Shown: positions 59,696 to 64,000 of the stretch, piece by piece
How the letters are laid out: each line of letters begins with the position of its first letter
How positions within the stretch are numbered: position 1 is the first letter of the stretch
NCBI GenBank assembly: GCA_024138025.1
Contig: JAMXBD010002762.1
Location: forward strand, 101,455 to 165,454
Direction: 5' to 3'
DNA: 64,000 nucleotides
Origin: Combretum micranthum
Lineage: Eukaryota > Streptophyta > Magnoliopsida > Myrtales > Combretaceae
The notes under the pieces: generated by a model
Database searches by the model: none
The model's input: the letters and a program-made list of their open reading frames with translations, nothing else
What the model was told of the DNA's origin: nothing
Made by a program: the position numbers and the translations under genes

Positions 59696-60459
59696 TTTAA
59701 ATTGAACTTAATTAGAATAGGAATTTAGAATTGAGTGCACAATAAAGCCTAAATTACATGAATTATTTTATTGCAAATCTTTGCACAATTCCAATGAAAA
59801 TCTTGCTGACTACATTCGTAATTTATGCCAAATTCATTTCACAACATGATTTCAAACAAATTTAAGATCATAGGCATTTTATCTGGTGAAGCTACTGACA
59901 TGGAATTTGCTTGAAAACATACACTTGCTAAACAAAGTCAAAGCTGGCAGCTTAGCTTGGCCAACTTAGACTTGAACGTTGGAATTTCAAATTTTACAAA
60001 TAGAAATGATTTAAAAAAAATTTTGCATTAAAAGTCCTTGAAACATTTCTTTACCAAATTTATCTTCAATTTTGTCAAAAAATTCAAAATTCCAAGTTCA
60101 AATTGGAGCACAATTCATCAATTGAAGCTACAGAATAGGATGAAAGTTCATTTATGCATCAAATTGCAGGCAATTCAACAAAGCCCCAAATTCAAAATTA
60201 AGCATTCCACACGAGCTCAAGAACCCTAATTTTGAGTTTGTACATCGATCATGGATTAACTAAGCACAAATTGCAATTAGACAGTTACTGATTCGAAATC
60301 CATCATCAAAACATTATCAAAAACACCCAAGCTATCTATTCAATTAGGATCCGAAGTCAATGTCCCTTCCACCAATGTCTATAATCCATTTAAGCTAATC
60401 GACCGATTGAAAACACATGCAATATAATGGATTAAAACAGAAAACTAAGAGCAAAAGTT

Positions 60460-60600
60460 ATAGGAACTTACTTGGGCAAGATGGATCAAACGCAATAGAT
60501 AAAGGAATGAGGCAGTGGGGATGTGTCGAGTGAGAGTGAGAGAGTGAAATTGGGAGAAATGAGGAAGAGAGAGAGAGACATACCTGCTAAACTCGATTCT
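60460..60600 (-). promoter_or_regulatory. Candidate splice donors upstream of the env-like ORF
   Basis: In sense AGCAG/GTATGTC (intron side starting 60583) and CCCAA/GTAAGTTCC (starting 60471) both fit plant donors. Paired with the acceptor at 59690 they would give introns of about 0.78-0.89 kb. A GA-rich tract lies between them. Confidence 0.4.
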
Positions 60601-60619
60601 GCAGAACAAACACCAGCAT

Positions 60620-61000
60620 CTTTATCAAGTATGCCGGCGGCTTACATGCCAGTGTAACAAAATTAAATTCATGCCGAGAGCAAATGGTCGGCGGCTTTCT
60701 CATTTACATTGCCGACGTATAGCCTAAGTCGGCTTCAAAGCTGGCGGCTTTCGAACCCAGGTGCCGGCTTTGATCGGGGTTTTTAAAAATCTTGAATTTT
60801 TGAACATACGCTACCTTCAACACCGGCGGCTTAGAAAGTAAGAAGCTAGTATACTTGTTGTTGCAAACACTGGCACTAAGCCGGCAGCCTTCACCTTCCA
60901 TTTTTCGGCTTCTTGTGCGATGCTCACCTACTTCCAAAAGTCTTCATTTGACCTTTACGGCTGAAAGCGGGCAGCTTTATGCCGGCTTTCACATGTTTCT
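60620..61000 (-). repeat. GCCGGC palindrome cluster, internal region of the Athila-like element
   Basis: About ten motifs such as TGCCGGCGGCTTACATG, GGTCGGCGGCTTT, ACCGGCGGCTTAG and AAGCCGGCAGCC, plus CCCAGGTGCCGGCTTTG, a phrase also found in the family C LTR clusters. It lies between integrase and the env-like ORF, outside any LTR. Confidence 0.8.
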
Positions 61001-61306
61001 CTTTTTTTTTTCATAAGAAAATCTGTTCATACTAAAAATTAAGTTAGCAAAAACAAACAAATAAAACTACTCTTAAATTAATCATGGGTTGCCTCCCAAG
61101 AAGCGCTTAGTTTAGAGTCGCTTAGCCCAAGTTTCCTTTTTTGATCATGGTTCTTTAAAATTTATGACAGTAGTAGCACTATCATGATTTTCTCTTTCGT
61201 AATAATGTTTGAGCAAATGCTTATTTACCTTGAAAATCCGATTATCATCAGTTTTCAATTTTACTGCACCGTAGGGAAAAACTATTGCAATTTCAAACGG
61301 CCCTGA

Positions 61307-63990
61307 TCATCTTGATCTCAACTTTCCTGGAAACAACTTCAAATGAGAGTTATAAAGTAAAACTTTTTGTCCAGGCAAAAACTCCTGCTTGATAATGTTT
61401 CTGTCATGCCATTTCTTCGCTCGTTCTTTGTAGATACGAGAATTCTCATAAGCTTCATTCCTCCATTCATCCAATTGATTCAATTGAAGCAATCTTTTCT
61501 TACCTGTATCTTTTTCATCAAAATTAAGGAATTTAATGGCCCAATATGCCTTGTGCTCATGTTCCACAGGAAGATGACACGATTTACCAAAAACAATCAT
61601 AAATGGGGACATTCCAATAGGGGTTTTAAAAGTAGTTTTATAAGCCCATAATGCATCATTTAGTTTTAAAGACCAATCTTTTCTTGATGCATTAATAGTT
61701 TTTTCCAAAGTTCTTTTTATCTTCCTATTAGATATCTCAACTTGTCCACTTGTTTGTGGATGATAGGGGGTAGCAATTTTGTGTGTAACACCATATTTTG
61801 ACAAAAGTTTTTTAAATTGCTTGTTACAAAAATGTGATCCCCTATCACTAATGATAGCTCTAGGCACCTTAAATCTGGTAAAAATATTGAAAAAGAAAAA
61901 TTTCAAAACTACTCGGGCATCATTTGTTTGTAAAGCAACAGCTTCCACCCATTTAGAAACATAATCGACTGCCACAAGTATATATTTATTTGAAAAAGAT
62001 GAAGGGAAAGGACCCATGAAGTCAATTCCCCATACATCAAAAAGCTCAATTACCAAGATATTATTTTGTGGTAATTCATGTTTCTTGGAAATATTACCAG
62101 TCCTTTAACATTGAGCACAAGACAATAAATATTTCCTGCAATCACGAAACAAATTAGGCTAATAAATTCCAGATGATAAAACCTTAGCTGCAGTCCTTTG
62201 AAGACCAAAATGACCTTCTGCTTCTTTTGAATGACAATGCTCAATAATATTAAGCTGTTTAGATTCAAGCACACAACGTCTAATTACTTAGTCAACATAT
62301 TTTTTGAACAAATAGGGTTCATCCCAAAAATAGATTTTCACATCATGCAAAAACTTCTTCTTTTGTTGATAAGACAAACCATATGGAATGATTTTGCTAA
62401 CCAAGTAATTGACATAATCAGCATTCCAAGGCAAATTTAGGATCTCTACTGCACACAATTGTTCATCAGGAAACTTTTCATTAATAGGAACATCTAAACT
62501 ATCAGATTCTAGTATAGATAAATGATCAGCTATCACATTTTCAGTTCCCTTTTTATCTTTAATCTCAAGATCAAATTCTTGCAGCAACAATATCCATCTA
62601 ATTAGCCTAGGTTTTGCATCAGCTTTAGCAAACAAGTATTTCAAAGCAGCATGATCAGTATATACTATGACTTTAGATCCTATCAGATAAGGCCTAAACT
62701 TGTCACAAGCAAATATAAAGCAAGATGTTCTTTCTCAGTTGTGGCATAGTTTCTTTGAGCCTCATTCAAAGTTTGACTAGCATAGTATATAACATGAAAC
62801 AACTTACCTCTCTTTGACCCAATACTGCTCCTACAGCAAAATCGCTGGCATCACACATAACTTCAAAAGGTAGCTCCCAATCATGTGCAACAATCATTGG
62901 TGTAGATGTGAGCTTTTCCTTCAATAAGTTAAATGCCTGCAAACAATTGTCATCAAAATTAAACATTGTATCTTTTTCAAGAAGATTGTAAAGGGGTTTA
63001 GAAATTTTAGAGAAATCTTTAATAAATCTTCTATAAAAAACCAGCTTGTCCTAAAAAACTTCTAACTCCCTTAACAGTGGTGGGTGGTGGCAATTTCTCT
63101 ATGATCTCAATTTTGGCCTTATCAACTTCAATTCCTCTCACTGAAACTTTATGACCCAAAACAATCCCTTTTCTTACCATGAAATGACATTTTTCCCAAT
63201 TTAAAATCAAATTTGTTTCTTTGCATCTTTGAAGAACACAAGCTAAGTTTTCTAAACATGCTTCAAAAGACTTTCCAAAAACAGAAAAATCATCCATAAA
63301 ATTTCAAACATGTCAGGAAAATAGCCATCATACACCTTTGAAAAGTAGCAAGTGCATTGCAAAGACCAAATGGCATCTTCGTAAAGGCAAAAGTGCCATA
63401 GGGACAAGTGAAAGTAGTTTTTTCTTGGTCATCAGGAGCTATAGGATTGATTAACCGGAATGACCATCTAAAAAAGCATAATAATCATATGCCCTGCAAG
63501 TTTTTCCAAATCTGATCAATGAAAGGAAGGGAAAAGTGATCTTTTCTGGTGGCTCATTTAACTTTTCTATAATCAATACAAACTCTCCACCCAGTTACAG
63601 TACAAGTAGGAATCAAGTGAATTTCATCATTTTTCACTACAGTCACCCACCTTTCTTTGTTACAACTTGAACTGGACTGACCCACTTACTATTAGTAGAT
63701 AGGATAGATAATACCTGCATCAAGAAGTTTCAAACTTCCTTTTTACTACCTCCTTAAGTGTTGGGTTAAGTCTCTCTGTGGTTGAACTTTAGTTTGTACT
63801 CAGCTTCCATCAAGATCTTGTGAGTGCAAATCATAGGGCTAATCCCTTAATATCAGCAATAGTCCAACCAATTGCTTCTTTAATGCTTCCTTTGAAATCC
63901 AAGCAGCTACTGTTCTTGTTCACCTGTCAAATAAGATGAAACAATTTTGGCAAAGTATCTCCAGTTCCTAAAAAAGCATATTTTAAATGT
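61307..63990 (-). pseudogene. Athila-like pol: RT, RNase H, integrase (partial, broken)
   Basis: Sense order from the window edge. RT: GWRVCIDYRKV (63545-63590), MPFGLCNAL (about 63355-63375), catalytic FMDDFSVFG (about 63275-63303), then GIEVDKAKIEIIEKLPPPTTVKGVRSFLG. RNase H: LPFEVMCDASDFAVGAVLGQ (62766-62966), [16 protein letters not shown] and ADHLS (62540-62644). Integrase zinc finger: HCHSKEAEGHF then CAQC (62100-62250), with a stop in the finger's tail. Integrase core (61307-62056): [27 protein letters not shown] and [12 protein letters not shown], so D, D and E are all present. Frameshifts near 61307, 62280, 62750 and 63300 break it. RNase H and RT wording matches the Athila lineage. 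Gag and protease are beyond the window. Confidence 0.85.
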
Positions 63991-64000
63991 GAAGGAAGGG

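Overview
The window is a stretch of flowering-plant nuclear DNA made almost entirely of LTR retrotransposons. It is AT-rich, has plant-type Ty3/gypsy proteins, and carries initiator-Met tRNA primer sites, (TA)n and (AAT)n tracts and long LTRs inserted into one another. I see no host protein-coding gene, rRNA gene or functional tRNA gene. The species cannot be named from this sequence.

Layout. 1-3743: the end of a chromodomain gypsy polyprotein and its 3.5-kb forward 3' LTR (family A). 3744-4714 and 6452-11550: two reverse-strand copies of a related long LTR (family B), separated by a 1.7-kb AT-rich piece. 11553-15204: a truncated forward gypsy element (family D) with a dead integrase and a 2.2-kb LTR. 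15205-15332: a 128-bp scrap of family A LTR. 15333-25190: element 2, a decayed reverse-strand chromovirus (family C). 25191-27865 plus 42577-42976: a reverse LTR resembling the Tat/Ogre group, split by element 3. 27866-42576: element 3, a complete 14.7-kb reverse-strand family C element with both 3.4-kb LTRs, a PBS, a PPT and the target duplication CGAAC; its gag is split by a 1.54-kb solo LTR (35067-36609). 42977-44990: a reverse family A LTR. 45005-49083: a 4.1-kb solo LTR with target duplication CAAAC. 49089-51290: AT-rich DNA without genes. 51290-52607: the 3' part of a forward LTR. 52608-55167: a third family B LTR fragment. 55168-64000: an Athila-like reverse element (3' LTR, env-like ORF, integrase, RNase H, RT) running off the window.

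How the parts work together. In family C the sense-strand order is LTR, iMet PBS, an unidentified extra ORF, gag (capsid plus zinc knuckles), a candidate 112-nt intron, protease, RT, RNase H, integrase, chromodomain, PPT, LTR. Both copies keep the intron's splice signals, and a stop codon lies just inside the donor. Unspliced RNA would therefore end after Gag, while spliced RNA could continue into Pol. Most reading frames are broken, many by single-base indels; some may be assembly errors, since the two LTRs of element 3 also differ largely by short indels.

The most unusual signals are this gag-pro intron, the extra pre-gag ORF, a GC-rich palindrome array (core GCCGGC / TACGCCGGCGGCTT) shared by three otherwise different retroelement families, and a hairpin array whose stems co-vary.
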